NCBI GenBank assembly: GCA_964592425.1
Contig: CAZQCG010000022.1
Span: forward strand, 15,663-79,662
Length of the DNA stretch: 64,000 nucleotides
From: Viridilinea sp964592425
Lineage (GTDB): Bacteria; Chloroflexota; Chloroflexia; Chloroflexales; Chloroflexaceae
Direction of reading: 5' to 3'
The number at the start of each line of letters is the position of its first letter. Positions within the stretch are counted from its first letter, which is position 1. Position numbers and translations under genes: made by a program. The notes under the pieces were generated by a model. It did not search any database. It was not told the DNA's origin and saw nothing but the letters and a program-made list of their open reading frames with translations. Positions 25,725 to 34,006 of this stretch are shown piece by piece.

Positions 25725-26819
25725 TTACGCTGCAGTAAACTTCAGCACCGAGATCCGTGCGGCCAGTCGGCGCGCTATCTCACGGAAGCGATCGGCGTAG
25801 GCATCGGGTGCGTCACTGATCACCGCCGGTTGGCCTGCATCGCCGCCAGCCCCCACAGCCATGCCCAGGGGGATCTGCCCAAGCAACGGCACCTCAAGCT
25901 GGAGCGAGAGCCGCTCGGCACCGCCTGCGCCGAAAATGTCGTAGCGCTTGCCAGTGTCGGGTGCCACAAAGTAGGCCATGTTCTCGACAATCCCCAGCAG
26001 CGGCACGTTGACCTTCTTAAACATCTCCATAGCCTTGACCACATCGGCGGTTGCCACCGCCTGGGGGGTGGTGACGATCAGGCTGCCGGTGAGCGGTAGA
26101 CTCTGGGCCAGCGTCAGGGCAATATCGCCCGTGCCAGGCGGCATATCGATGATCAGGTAGTCGAGCGGTGCCCAGGCCACATTGTAGAGAAACTGGCGCA
26201 ACAGCTGGCTGACCATCGGGCCACGCCAGATCACCGGCTGGTTCTCACTGATCAAAAACCCAACCGAGATCAGCTTGATCCCATGGCTCTGCAACGGCAC
26301 CATCATGGTCTCGCCCTGCTCATTCTGGAAGGCCTCGGGCTGGCCGCGCACCCCTAGCATCATCGGCAGGCTTGGGCCGAAGATATCGGCGTCCAGCAGG
26401 CCGACCCGGGCCCCCTCCTGGGCCAGAGCTACGGCCAGATTGGCGGCAACCGTGCTCTTACCCACCCCACCCTTGCCAGCGGCAACCGCAATCACATTGA
26501 AGACATCGGGAATAGGGGCCTGCTCGGGAATACCTGCCGGGCGTCGCGTATTGGCCGTAAACTCGATTGCCACCTCGCTTACCGAAGGCAAGGAGCGCAC
26601 GGCCGCCTCGGCCTCGGCCCTGATCTGATCCTTCAACGGGCAGGCCGGTGTGGTCAACTCGATTGTCACATGCACCGCACTGCCGTTGATCTGCACCGCC
26701 TTGATCATCCGGCGCGAGACCAGATCACCGCCAAGCTCCGGCTCCTGCACCTGACTCAGCGCGGCCAGCACATGCTGCTCAGTTAGCATAGCGCTGCTGT
26801 CCGAAGAGAGGCCCTTCAT
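25725..26819 (-). CDS. mrp: Mrp/ApbC-family iron-sulfur carrier ATPase
   Basis: This P-loop ATPase transfers Fe-S clusters to target enzymes. I chose ATG 26819 with GGAG nine bases upstream (MKGLSSDSSAMLTEQHV); the inner ATG 26789 is the other option. An N-terminal DUF59/MIP18-like domain (VLAALSQVQEPELGGDLVSRRMI) precedes the deviant Walker A GKGGVGKSTVAANLA. MRP motifs follow, including GLLDADIFGPSLPMMLG and LIIDMPPGTGDIALT. The CxxC seen in many Mrp proteins is absent. Pairing with moaA, a 4Fe-4S enzyme, suggests it may load that cluster. Confidence 0.93.
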   Translation of the reverse strand: MKGLSSDSSAMLTEQHVLAALSQVQEPELGGDLVSRRMIKAVQINGSAVHVTIELTTPACPLKDQIRAEAEAAVRSLPSVSEVAIEFTANTRRPAGIPEQAPIPDVFNVIAVAAGKGGVGKSTVAANLAVALAQEGARVGLLDADIFGPSLPMMLGVRGQPEAFQNEQGETMMVPLQSHGIKLISVGFLISENQPVIWRGPMVSQLLRQFLYNVAWAPLDYLIIDMPPGTGDIALTLAQSLPLTGSLIVTTPQAVATADVVKAMEMFKKVNVPLLGIVENMAYFVAPDTGKRYDIFGAGGAERLSLQLEVPLLGQIPLGMAVGAGGDAGQPAVISDAPDAYADRFREIARRLAARISVLKFTAA

Positions 26820-26896
26820 AATAAAGCTCCACAAGGGAGGGCAAAACGCGCACTCCCACCAGACCATACGGTTCAATCCAAGCATAAACAGGCTCT

Positions 26897-26902
26897 ATTA
26901 TA
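26897..26902 (-). promoter_or_regulatory. Extended -10 promoter for mrp-moaA
   Basis: The minus strand reads TGGTATAAT, a consensus -10 with upstream TG, about 78 bp from the mrp start. The -35 is weak. Confidence 0.5.
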
Positions 26903-26945
26903 CCAGATAATTACGAAAGGCAGAGATATTGTAAGTGCCTGTTTC

Positions 26946-26974
26946 TTGACAACGATCTTGCCCGGTGCTATGCT
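26946..26974 (+). promoter_or_regulatory. Promoter of the rel operon
   Basis: TTGACA (26946-26951) and TATGCT (26969-26974) are 17 bp apart. The predicted leader to ATG 27115 is about 134 nt. It is divergent from the mrp promoter. Confidence 0.72.
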
Positions 26975-27114
26975 AAAGTTTAATCTCGAAATGGATAGTA
27001 TGCTGCGGTCGCGGACGACTGCGGAAAAACTGAGGCGCGGCCAGGCGTGAGACGCCGGTCGCGTTTATGATCTGGGGCAACCATCCGCACGCGACAATGA
27101 GGGGATACTGGCTC

Positions 27115-29532
27115 ATGGAGCTTCCTACCGCCACCGCTGTGAGCACTGAGCAGGGCCTGGCCGAACCACGCTCCCTGCCCTCGCCCAACAGCACACCTGC
27201 CGCTCAGCGTCGCCCCGCGCACAGCGAAGCTCCCGGCGCTACGCTCCACCCCATCCTCCAGCAGCCGATCATTGAGATGATCGCTGATCACCTGTGCCGC
27301 AAGGAGGGCTCGGCGATTACTGCTGAGCATGTGCGCGCCAGCTATGTGGCGGCCTATAACAGCCCTACGGTCGAGGCCCTGATTGCTCGCCTCTTGCACT
27401 ACCTGCCCGATGCCGATGGCGAGTTGGTACGCCGGGCCTATGCCCTGGCCCTGATCGCCCACGCCGGCCAGTATCGTCAGAGCGGCGAACCCTATATCGA
27501 TCATCCCGTCGCTGTGGCAACGATCCTGCTCGAACTGCGCCTCGATGCCGAATCGATTGCGGCTGCTCTGCTCCACGATGTGGTCGAAGATACCGGGGTC
27601 AGTCTCGAGGTCATTCGCAACTTCTTTGGTGTCAGTATCGCCCATCTCGTCGATGGCGTTACCAAACTCTCCGGGCTCGAACACAAAACCAAAGAAGAGA
27701 TCCAGGCTGGCTCCTATCGCAAGATGTTCATCGCGACCGCCGATGACCCACGGGTGATCCTGATCAAGCTGGCCGACCGCCTGCACAATATGCGTACCCT
27801 CGGTGCGACCCATCCGGTGAAACAGCGCCGTGTCGCCCGCGAAACCCTCGATATCTATGCCCCCCTCGCCCATCGCCTCGGTATGTGGCAGGTCAAGTCC
27901 GAACTTGAAGATCTCTCCTTTAAGAGTATGTCCCCCGAGCGCTATCAGGAGATCGCTGATGGCCTGACGATGCGCAGAGAGGCCCGCGAGCGGATCGTCC
28001 AGCGTGTCATCCGTAAAATGAAAGAGTCGCTTGAAAAAGAGGGCATCCGCGCCCAGATTACCGGGCGTCCCAAACATATCTATTCGATCTGGCGCAAAAT
28101 GGAGCGCAAAGGGGTGCCGCTTGAACAGATCTACGATCAGCTTGCCATCCGCGTGATTATTCAGGAGCCGGATACCGATAAGGCCAAGGGAACATGTTAC
28201 CGCGTGCTTGGCCTTGTCCATAGTACCTGGACACCCGTGCTCAGCGAGTTTGATGATTACATCGCGGTGCCCAAAGAGAGTAGCTACCAGTCCCTGCATA
28301 CCACGGTGATCATCCCCGGTGGTCATCACTGTGAGGTGCAGATCCGCACCGAAGATATGCATAACGTCGCCGAGCATGGTATCGCGGCCCACTGGCGCTA
28401 TAAAGAGGGTTTTGTCCCACGCAGCGATCAGAACTACGAGGCGAAGATTAAGTGGCTGCGTGAGTTGATCTCCTGGCGCATTGAGCTGACCGATGCGCGT
28501 GAGTTTGTTGAGAGCCTCAGACCTGAGCTTGAAGAGCTGGTCTATGTCTTTACCCCCAAGGGCAAAATTATCGACCTGCCCGAGGGCTCGACTCCCGTCG
28601 ATTTTGCCTACCATATCCACTCCGAGGTGGGCCATCGCTGTATCGGTGCCCGGGTCAATGGGCGCATGGTGCCGCTGGATTACCGCCTGCAGAACGGCGA
28701 GATCGTTGATATTATGACCGCGAAGATCGGGCGCGGTCCCAGCCGTGACTGGCTCAATTTTGTGCGCACGCCGAGTGCCCGCAACCATATCAAGCGCCAC
28801 TTCCGCCGCGCTGAACGTGATGAGAATATCGGTGCCGGGCGCGATCTGCTTGAGAAGGAGATGAAGCGCTTCGGCATCAGCGTCAGCTTTGAGCATCTGG
28901 CTGAGCTGAGTAGCGCACGTTCAGTTGAGGATCTCTTCCTTGCTATCGGTTCGGGTGAGTTTACCGCGCGTGGGGTGGCCCAGAAGGCCCTCGCCCAGCA
29001 GGTTGAGCAGCAACAGCAGGCCGAAAGCTTGCCCCTCGACCTTGGCCGTGCGCCCGCCACGCCCCGCCATCAGGCCGTTGGGGTGCAGATCAGCGGCGTT
29101 GGGGCTATCCATAACCGCCTGGCTCGCTGCTGTAACCCGGTTGTCGGTGAGCCGGTCGTCGGCTTCGTCACCCGTGGCCGTGGTGTTACCGTCCACCGCG
29201 CCGATTGTCGCACTATCGTCAATGAGCGTGACCGCAACCGCCTGATCGATGTCACCTGGGGTGATCAGCAGCCCAAAGGCTATGCGGTGCCGGTGCGCAT
29301 CGAGTCCTGGGATCGTGTCGGCCTCTGGCGCGATATTTCGAGCGCCATCGCTGACGCCGGGATCAATATCGAGAAGATCGAACAGGGCCATACCCGCCGC
29401 GCCGGACGTACCGTTCTGCATATTGTGCTCACCATCCAGAGTATCAGCCAGCTCTCCGGTATCCTCGACCGGCTCAACCGGGTCAGTGATGTGATCGAGG
29501 CCCGCCGCGAGTCGGGCACTGGTAAAGCCTGA
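27115..29532 (+). CDS. rel: Bifunctional (p)ppGpp synthetase/hydrolase, long Rel
   Basis: This is the stringent-response enzyme, 805 residues from ATG 27115 (GAGGGG ten bases upstream; ATGs at 27067 and 27097 are alternatives). The HD hydrolase is intact: GEPYIDHPVAVA, LLHDVVEDT (about 154-160) and DRLHNMRTL. The synthetase domain has ESSYQSLHTTV and EVQIRTEDMHNVAEHGIAAHW. TGS (VFTPKGKIIDLPEGSTPVDFAYHIH), a Cys-containing domain (RLARCCNPV) and a C-terminal ACT domain (VRIESWDRVGLWRDISSAI) follow. An unusual N-terminal stretch of about 60 residues is rich in Pro, Ala and Ser. It heads a seven-gene plus-strand run. Confidence 0.95.
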   Translation: MELPTATAVSTEQGLAEPRSLPSPNSTPAAQRRPAHSEAPGATLHPILQQPIIEMIADHLCRKEGSAITAEHVRASYVAAYNSPTVEALIARLLHYLPDADGELVRRAYALALIAHAGQYRQSGEPYIDHPVAVATILLELRLDAESIAAALLHDVVEDTGVSLEVIRNFFGVSIAHLVDGVTKLSGLEHKTKEEIQAGSYRKMFIATADDPRVILIKLADRLHNMRTLGATHPVKQRRVARETLDIYAPLAHRLGMWQVKSELEDLSFKSMSPERYQEIADGLTMRREARERIVQRVIRKMKESLEKEGIRAQITGRPKHIYSIWRKMERKGVPLEQIYDQLAIRVIIQEPDTDKAKGTCYRVLGLVHSTWTPVLSEFDDYIAVPKESSYQSLHTTVIIPGGHHCEVQIRTEDMHNVAEHGIAAHWRYKEGFVPRSDQNYEAKIKWLRELISWRIELTDAREFVESLRPELEELVYVFTPKGKIIDLPEGSTPVDFAYHIHSEVGHRCIGARVNGRMVPLDYRLQNGEIVDIMTAKIGRGPSRDWLNFVRTPSARNHIKRHFRRAERDENIGAGRDLLEKEMKRFGISVSFEHLAELSSARSVEDLFLAIGSGEFTARGVAQKALAQQVEQQQQAESLPLDLGRAPATPRHQAVGVQISGVGAIHNRLARCCNPVVGEPVVGFVTRGRGVTVHRADCRTIVNERDRNRLIDVTWGDQQPKGYAVPVRIESWDRVGLWRDISSAIADAGINIEKIEQGHTRRAGRTVLHIVLTIQSISQLSGILDRLNRVSDVIEARRESGTGKA

Positions 29533-29546
29533 TCGGCAGCGAGCCT

Positions 29547-30497
29547 ATGGAGCGCCAGGAGCACAGCATCCTCCAGGCAAGCCTGCTGGCCTGGTTTGCC
29601 GCCCACGCCCGCGACCTGCCCTGGCGTCATACGCGCGATCCCTACCGCATCCTTGTCGCCGAGGTGATGCTCCAGCAGACCCAGGTCGAGCGGGTTGTGC
29701 CGAAGTATCTGGCTTTCCTTGCGTGCTTTCCGAGCCTGGCGGCCCTCGCCGATGCACCCACCGCCGAGGTGATTCGCAGCTGGGCCGGGCTCGGCTATAA
29801 CCGGCGGGCGGTCAATCTGCAGCGTACAGCCCAGACGATTATGCGCGAGTACGGTGGCAGCTTCCCCCAGGCGGTGAACGAGTTGCGGCGCCTGCCCGGG
29901 ATTGGCCCCTACACTGCCGGGGCCATCGCCTGCTTCGCCTTCGAGCAGGACGTCGCCTTTCTCGATACCAACATCCGCCGCGTTGTGCTGCGCTGCCTGG
30001 CCGATCCCAGCGCATCTGCGCCCAGCGACCGCGAGTTGCTGGCCCTTGCGCACACGCTCGTACCAGCCGGCCAGGGCTGGGCCTGGAACCAGGCCCTGAT
30101 GGAGCTTGGGGCCTTGCTCTGTACGGCCACCACCCCGACCTGTCGCGGCTGCCCTTTGCGTAACCAGTGTCGTGACTATGCCGCCCGGCGTGCCACCGAT
30201 GAGGAATTGGTCTTGCTGATGGGCAACCAGGCGGCACCTTCCCGGCGTGCCGCCGAGCGGCGCAGCACCTACCGGCCTGAAGGCCCCTTCGTCGGCTCGC
30301 AGCGCTGGTACCGTGGCCGCCTGATTGAGGCCCTGCGTAACCTGCCGCCCGGTAGTAGCCTCAGCCTGAGCGAGCTTGGCCCGCAGCTCAAGCCCGACTT
30401 CACCCTTAGCGATCAGCCCTGGCTCCGGCAGCTTGCCCAGGGTCTCGCCCGCGACGGCCTGCTGACCATTGAGGGTGAGCAGGTGCGCCTGCCTTGA
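29547..30497 (+). CDS. mutY: A/G-specific adenine glycosylase, short MutY
   Basis: The enzyme removes adenine mispaired with 8-oxoguanine. The 316-residue protein has the HhH-GPD fold with catalytic Glu in AEVMLQQTQ, the hairpin LPGIGPYTAGAIACFAF with Asp in VAFLDTNIRRV, and the 4Fe-4S ligands as C-x6-C-x2-C-x5-C (CTATTPTCRGCPLRNQC). The usual C-terminal NUDIX-like 8-oxoG-reading domain is replaced by about 75 residues that look like a winged helix (RWYRGRLIEAL through LARDGLLTIEGEQVRLP). It starts 14 bp after rel. Confidence 0.92.
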   Translation: MERQEHSILQASLLAWFAAHARDLPWRHTRDPYRILVAEVMLQQTQVERVVPKYLAFLACFPSLAALADAPTAEVIRSWAGLGYNRRAVNLQRTAQTIMREYGGSFPQAVNELRRLPGIGPYTAGAIACFAFEQDVAFLDTNIRRVVLRCLADPSASAPSDRELLALAHTLVPAGQGWAWNQALMELGALLCTATTPTCRGCPLRNQCRDYAARRATDEELVLLMGNQAAPSRRAAERRSTYRPEGPFVGSQRWYRGRLIEALRNLPPGSSLSLSELGPQLKPDFTLSDQPWLRQLAQGLARDGLLTIEGEQVRLP

Positions 30498-30560
30498 CCC
30501 GTCTGCACCCCTCTGCTACACTGCATTCTGCCGCCATCAGCCGAAGAAAGCCAGCAACCT

Positions 30561-31766
30561 ATGGCCAGCGTTGTCCTACGGCAGGGCCGCGAACGACCAC
30601 TCGTGCAACGTCACCCCTGGGTCTTTTCCGGGGCGATTGGCGCAACCCGCGGCGCACCCGCTGGTGGCGACCCCGTCGATGTTTTCGGCCCCTCCGGTGA
30701 CTGGCTGGCCCGTGGTTTCTACAGCGCCATGTCGCAGATCCGCGTGCGCGCCGCTACCTGGGATGTCGATCAGCCGCTTGATGAGCACTGGCTGCGGGCC
30801 CAGATCGAGCGTGCTGTGGCCGGGCGGGCCACTTTTGGCGACCAGCCCGATCTGGCCTGTCGGCTCGTCTTTAGCGAGGCCGATGGCATCCCAGGGCTGA
30901 TCGTTGACCGCTATGGCCCCTACCTCGTCATCCAGTTGCTCACCGCCGCTATGGCTACGCGGGCCGCGCTGCTGATCAGCCTCCTGCGCGACATCCTCGC
31001 ACCCCAGGGCATCTACGAGCGCAGTGATGCCGAGGTACGCCGCAAAGAGGGCCTGCCTGAACAGGAGGGCCTGAGTTGGGGTGAAGCCCCGCCAGCCCAA
31101 CTTGAATTGCGCCCGCTGGGTCTGCCCGACCGCTATGGCGACCTGCCGCCACTCCTGGTTGACCTACGCGGCGGGCAGAAGACCGGCCACTACCTCGACC
31201 AGGCGCTCAACCGCTGCCGCGTCGCCGCCTACGCTCATGGTGCTGAAGTGCTCGACTGTTTCTGCTACAGCGGTGGCTTCAGCCTCTATGCCGCCAGCGC
31301 TGGAGCTAAGGCCCTCACGCTCATCGACAGCTCGGCGGCAGCGCTGGAGTTGGCCCGCACCAGCCTGGCCCGCTGGGCCCCCACGACCGAGGCGACCCTG
31401 GTTGAGGGTGATGTCTTTCGTGTCCTGCGGCGCTACCGTGAAGAGCAACGGCGCTTCGATCTGATTGTGCTCGACCCGCCCAAATTCGCCCATAGCCAGA
31501 AGCAGCTTGAACATGCCACCCGTGGCTACAAAGACATCAACCTGCTGGCGATGCAGCTGCTGCGTCCCGGTGGTATCCTGGCCAGTTTTAGCTGCTCCGG
31601 CCTGGTCTCGCCCGACCTCTTCCAGAAGATCGTCTGGGGTGCCGCCCTCGATGCCCGCCGTGATGTGCAGATCATCGAGCACCTGGGCCAGGCCCCCGAT
31701 CACCCCGTTCTGCTCACTTTCCCCGAGTCGGAATACCTCAAGGGCCTGATCTGTCGCGTCTGGTAA
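30561..31766 (+). CDS. Class I SAM rRNA cytosine methyltransferase, RlmI-like
   Basis: Members of this family make 5-methylcytosine in 23S rRNA. The 401-residue protein begins with a PUA domain (VVLRQGRERPLVQRHPWVFSGAI) followed by an EEHEE-like linker and the Rossmann methyltransferase (EVLDCFCYSGGFSLYAASAGA). The catalytic-side motif is LIVLDPPKFAHS, and a conserved Cys lies in ASFSCSG. All expected motifs are visible, and the length matches E. coli RlmI (about 396). The target base is inferred from the family. Confidence 0.9.
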   Translation: MASVVLRQGRERPLVQRHPWVFSGAIGATRGAPAGGDPVDVFGPSGDWLARGFYSAMSQIRVRAATWDVDQPLDEHWLRAQIERAVAGRATFGDQPDLACRLVFSEADGIPGLIVDRYGPYLVIQLLTAAMATRAALLISLLRDILAPQGIYERSDAEVRRKEGLPEQEGLSWGEAPPAQLELRPLGLPDRYGDLPPLLVDLRGGQKTGHYLDQALNRCRVAAYAHGAEVLDCFCYSGGFSLYAASAGAKALTLIDSSAAALELARTSLARWAPTTEATLVEGDVFRVLRRYREEQRRFDLIVLDPPKFAHSQKQLEHATRGYKDINLLAMQLLRPGGILASFSCSGLVSPDLFQKIVWGAALDARRDVQIIEHLGQAPDHPVLLTFPESEYLKGLICRVW

Positions 31767-31770
31767 GAAT

Positions 31771-32967
31771 ATGAGCTACGCTACTGTTGAAGAAGGCCAT
31801 ATCGCCAGCCCGTCCGGTTACCGGGCCACCGGTATCTCGAGCGGCTTGAAAGAGGCCAGTAAGGCCCGCGATCTGGCCCTCATCCACTCGTTGCAAGAGG
31901 CCAGCGCTGCAGCTCTCTTTACCGAGAGCCTGACGAGGGCCGCGCCGGTCTTTCTCAGCCAGGCCATTCTGGCGCGCAACCGTCAGAGCCTGCGTGCCGT
32001 GTTGATCAATGCTGGCCAGGCCAACGCCGGCACCGGCCAGGCTGGCTTGAACGACGCCATCGAGTGTGCCCGGCTCGTCGCCGATGAGCTTGAAGTGCCC
32101 CGTGACGCCGTCCTGCTGATGTCCACCGGCCTGATCGGTGTGCCCCTGCCCATGCCCCGTCTGCGTGAAGGCATCCGCCGGGCGGTCAGTGAGCTTGATA
32201 GCGGCGGTGGCCGGCGGGCCGCTCTGGCGATCCTGACCAGCGACAGCCGACCGAAAGAGCGGGTCTTCCGGGTGCAGTTGGGGGGTGGCCAACGCTGTAT
32301 GCTCGCCGGTATGGCCAAAGGTCGCCGGCTTGTGCATCCGCGTATGGCCACTATGCTTAGCCTGATCACCACCGACCTGGCGATCACGCCCGAACTGCTC
32401 CAGCAAGCCCTGCAGCAGAGTGTTACGCGCAGCTTCAACCGGATCTCCCTTGATGGTGAAGCTAGCCCGAACGACACGGTGCTCATCCTGGCCAACGGGG
32501 CTGCCGACGGCAGCCTTGTGCTCGAAAGCAGCTCACGCGAGTTTGGGGCTTTCCAGGAGGCCCTTGACGCGCTCTGCAATGACCTGGCGCAACAGATTGT
32601 GCGCGATGCGGCCACCGATGGTAAGATCATCACCGTACGGGTGCGCGGTGCCGACAGCCCCGCCAGCGCCCGTGCCGTCGCTGATGCTGTGGCTGGCTCA
32701 CGTGCCGTGCGTCAGGCCCTGCTGCGTGGGGTCGTTGATTGGGGGCCACTCTTCGCCGCCGTCGGTTCCAGCCGCGCCACGCTCCGCCCCGACCTGCTTG
32801 AACTGCGCATTGGCAACCTGGTCGTGATGCGTGAAGGTGCTGCGGTGCCCTACGATACGACGGCTGTCTTGCAAAACTGGATCGCCTCGGAGATCGAGCT
32901 TGGCATCGATCTTAACCTTGGCCCGTCGGAAGTGAGTCTGTTGACCTGTACCTGGAGTGAGGAATAA
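31771..32967 (+). CDS. Divergent ArgJ-family acetyltransferase
   Basis: ArgJ transfers acetyl from N-acetylornithine to glutamate and cleaves itself before a Thr nucleophile. The 398-residue protein keeps the overall fold (SGYRATGISSGLKEASKARDLALI, LINAGQANAGTG) and the cleavage-site MATML. Several usually strict positions differ: AKGRRLVHPRMATML for AKGSGMIxPNMATML, VVDWGPLFAAVG for DPNWGRIxAAxG, and the C-terminus stops at LLTCTWSEE without the DYVxINAxYTT ending. It may be a functional variant or a paralogue with another acyl substrate. It starts 4 bp after the rlmI-like gene, and no other arginine genes are near. Confidence 0.82.
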   Translation: MSYATVEEGHIASPSGYRATGISSGLKEASKARDLALIHSLQEASAAALFTESLTRAAPVFLSQAILARNRQSLRAVLINAGQANAGTGQAGLNDAIECARLVADELEVPRDAVLLMSTGLIGVPLPMPRLREGIRRAVSELDSGGGRRAALAILTSDSRPKERVFRVQLGGGQRCMLAGMAKGRRLVHPRMATMLSLITTDLAITPELLQQALQQSVTRSFNRISLDGEASPNDTVLILANGAADGSLVLESSSREFGAFQEALDALCNDLAQQIVRDAATDGKIITVRVRGADSPASARAVADAVAGSRAVRQALLRGVVDWGPLFAAVGSSRATLRPDLLELRIGNLVVMREGAAVPYDTTAVLQNWIASEIELGIDLNLGPSEVSLLTCTWSEE

Positions 32968-32974
32968 TCACCGT

Positions 32975-33631
32975 ATGCTGCGCAAGTTACCACTTTTTCC
33001 CCTGGGCACGATCCTCTTTCCGGGGGCGACCATCAACCTGCATATCTTTGAGGATCGCTATCGCCAGATGATCGGCGAATGTCTCGAAACACACAGTCCC
33101 TTCGGGGTCGTGCTGATCCGCGAAGGCCACGAAGTTGAAGAGAACCGCCGCGAGGCGCACCCCGCCGAACCCTACCACATTGGCACGGTCGCCATGATCA
33201 ACGCCAGCGTGCGCCTTGATGATGGGCGCCTGTTAATCACTGCCGTCGGGCGGCAGCGCTTCCGTATCGAGCAGATCGTCCAGTATCGCCCCTACCTGCT
33301 CGCCTCGGTTAACGAACTGCCCGAAGAAAGCCTGCCTCTGGAGGCTACCGACGAGCTGCGCACCACCTACGCGCGCTACTGGCAGGCCGTGGCTGCCGCA
33401 ACCGGCAACGAGGTGCAGCCCGAAGAGTTGCCCGATGATCCCGTCGCTATGCTCTACCAGCTTGCCGACCGCCTCCAGGTGCCGATGGCCCGCAAACAGC
33501 ACTGGCTCGAGGTGAACCATCACACCCGTATGCGCGAATTGACCGGCGACCTGCGTGCCGAACTCGCCCTGATGCCCAGCGGTCGGCGCAGAACTGGCGA
33601 TGGCCTTCTGGGCTCTAGTAGTCTGAATTAG
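32975..33631 (+). CDS. LON N-terminal-domain protein
   Basis: This 218-residue protein contains only the LON substrate-binding domain (LPLFPLGTILFPGATINLHIFEDRYRQMI) and its helical extension. The AAA+ and protease domains of Lon are absent. Such stand-alone proteins are common; substrate recruitment is assumed but their role is not settled. ATG 32975 follows GAGTGAGGAA, which overlaps the end of the argJ-like gene; a GTG at 32957 is a weaker choice. It is part of the rel-led gene run. Confidence 0.88.
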   Translation: MLRKLPLFPLGTILFPGATINLHIFEDRYRQMIGECLETHSPFGVVLIREGHEVEENRREAHPAEPYHIGTVAMINASVRLDDGRLLITAVGRQRFRIEQIVQYRPYLLASVNELPEESLPLEATDELRTTYARYWQAVAAATGNEVQPEELPDDPVAMLYQLADRLQVPMARKQHWLEVNHHTRMRELTGDLRAELALMPSGRRRTGDGLLGSSSLN

Positions 33632-33649
33632 TACGGCTGAGCCTGGCCA

Positions 33650-33703
33650 GAGCGCGGGCAGCAAGCCCATCAAAAGCTTACAGCGGGCGAGATGCCCGCG
33701 CTC
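33650..33703. repeat. REP-like palindrome, GAGCGCGGGC family, second copy
   Basis: Arms 33651-33660 and 33693-33702 pair over 10 bp. Its right half (GCGGGCGAGATGCCCGCGCT) differs by one base from the copy at 4022-4040, while its left half is more diverged. It ends 16 bp before the DUF503 start. Confidence 0.7.
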
Positions 33704-33718
33704 CCAGAGCAGAATCCT

Positions 33719-34003
33719 ATGGTTATTGGTGTTTGCACCCTGCAGATCGGCATTCCTATGGCGCTCTCACTCAAAGAGAAGCGTCAGGTGCTGCGTTCGA
33801 TCCTGGCGCGTGTACGCAACGAGTTTAATGTCTCCATCGCCGAAGTCGATGACCACGACCTCTGGCAGAGTGCGGTGGTTGGCATTGCCTGTGTGGCCAC
33901 CTCGCAGAGTTATGCTCATGGCCAGATCGAAGCAGTGATCCGTTTTATTGACAAACAACGCCCTGATTGCCCGATCGGTGACTACGAGATCGAGATGCTC
34001 TAG
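33719..34003 (+). CDS. DUF503 (YlxP-like) protein
   Basis: This 94-residue small basic/acidic protein has the DUF503 signature (MALSLKEKRQVLRSILARVRNEFNVSIAEVDDHDLWQSAVVGIACV). In Bacillus the homologue lies in the nusA-infB region, and the role is unknown. ATG 33719 is chosen; an in-frame start at 33692 would lie in the REP palindrome. The stop is 3 bp from the next start, so it is coupled to the chelatase-like gene. Confidence 0.9.
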   Translation: MVIGVCTLQIGIPMALSLKEKRQVLRSILARVRNEFNVSIAEVDDHDLWQSAVVGIACVATSQSYAHGQIEAVIRFIDKQRPDCPIGDYEIEML

Positions 34004-34006
34004 GTT

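Noticed and set aside
26980..28896. 638-aa minus-strand ORF opposite rel
   Set aside because: It lies wholly antisense to a strongly supported gene, has no recognisable domain, and reflects GC-rich codon use.
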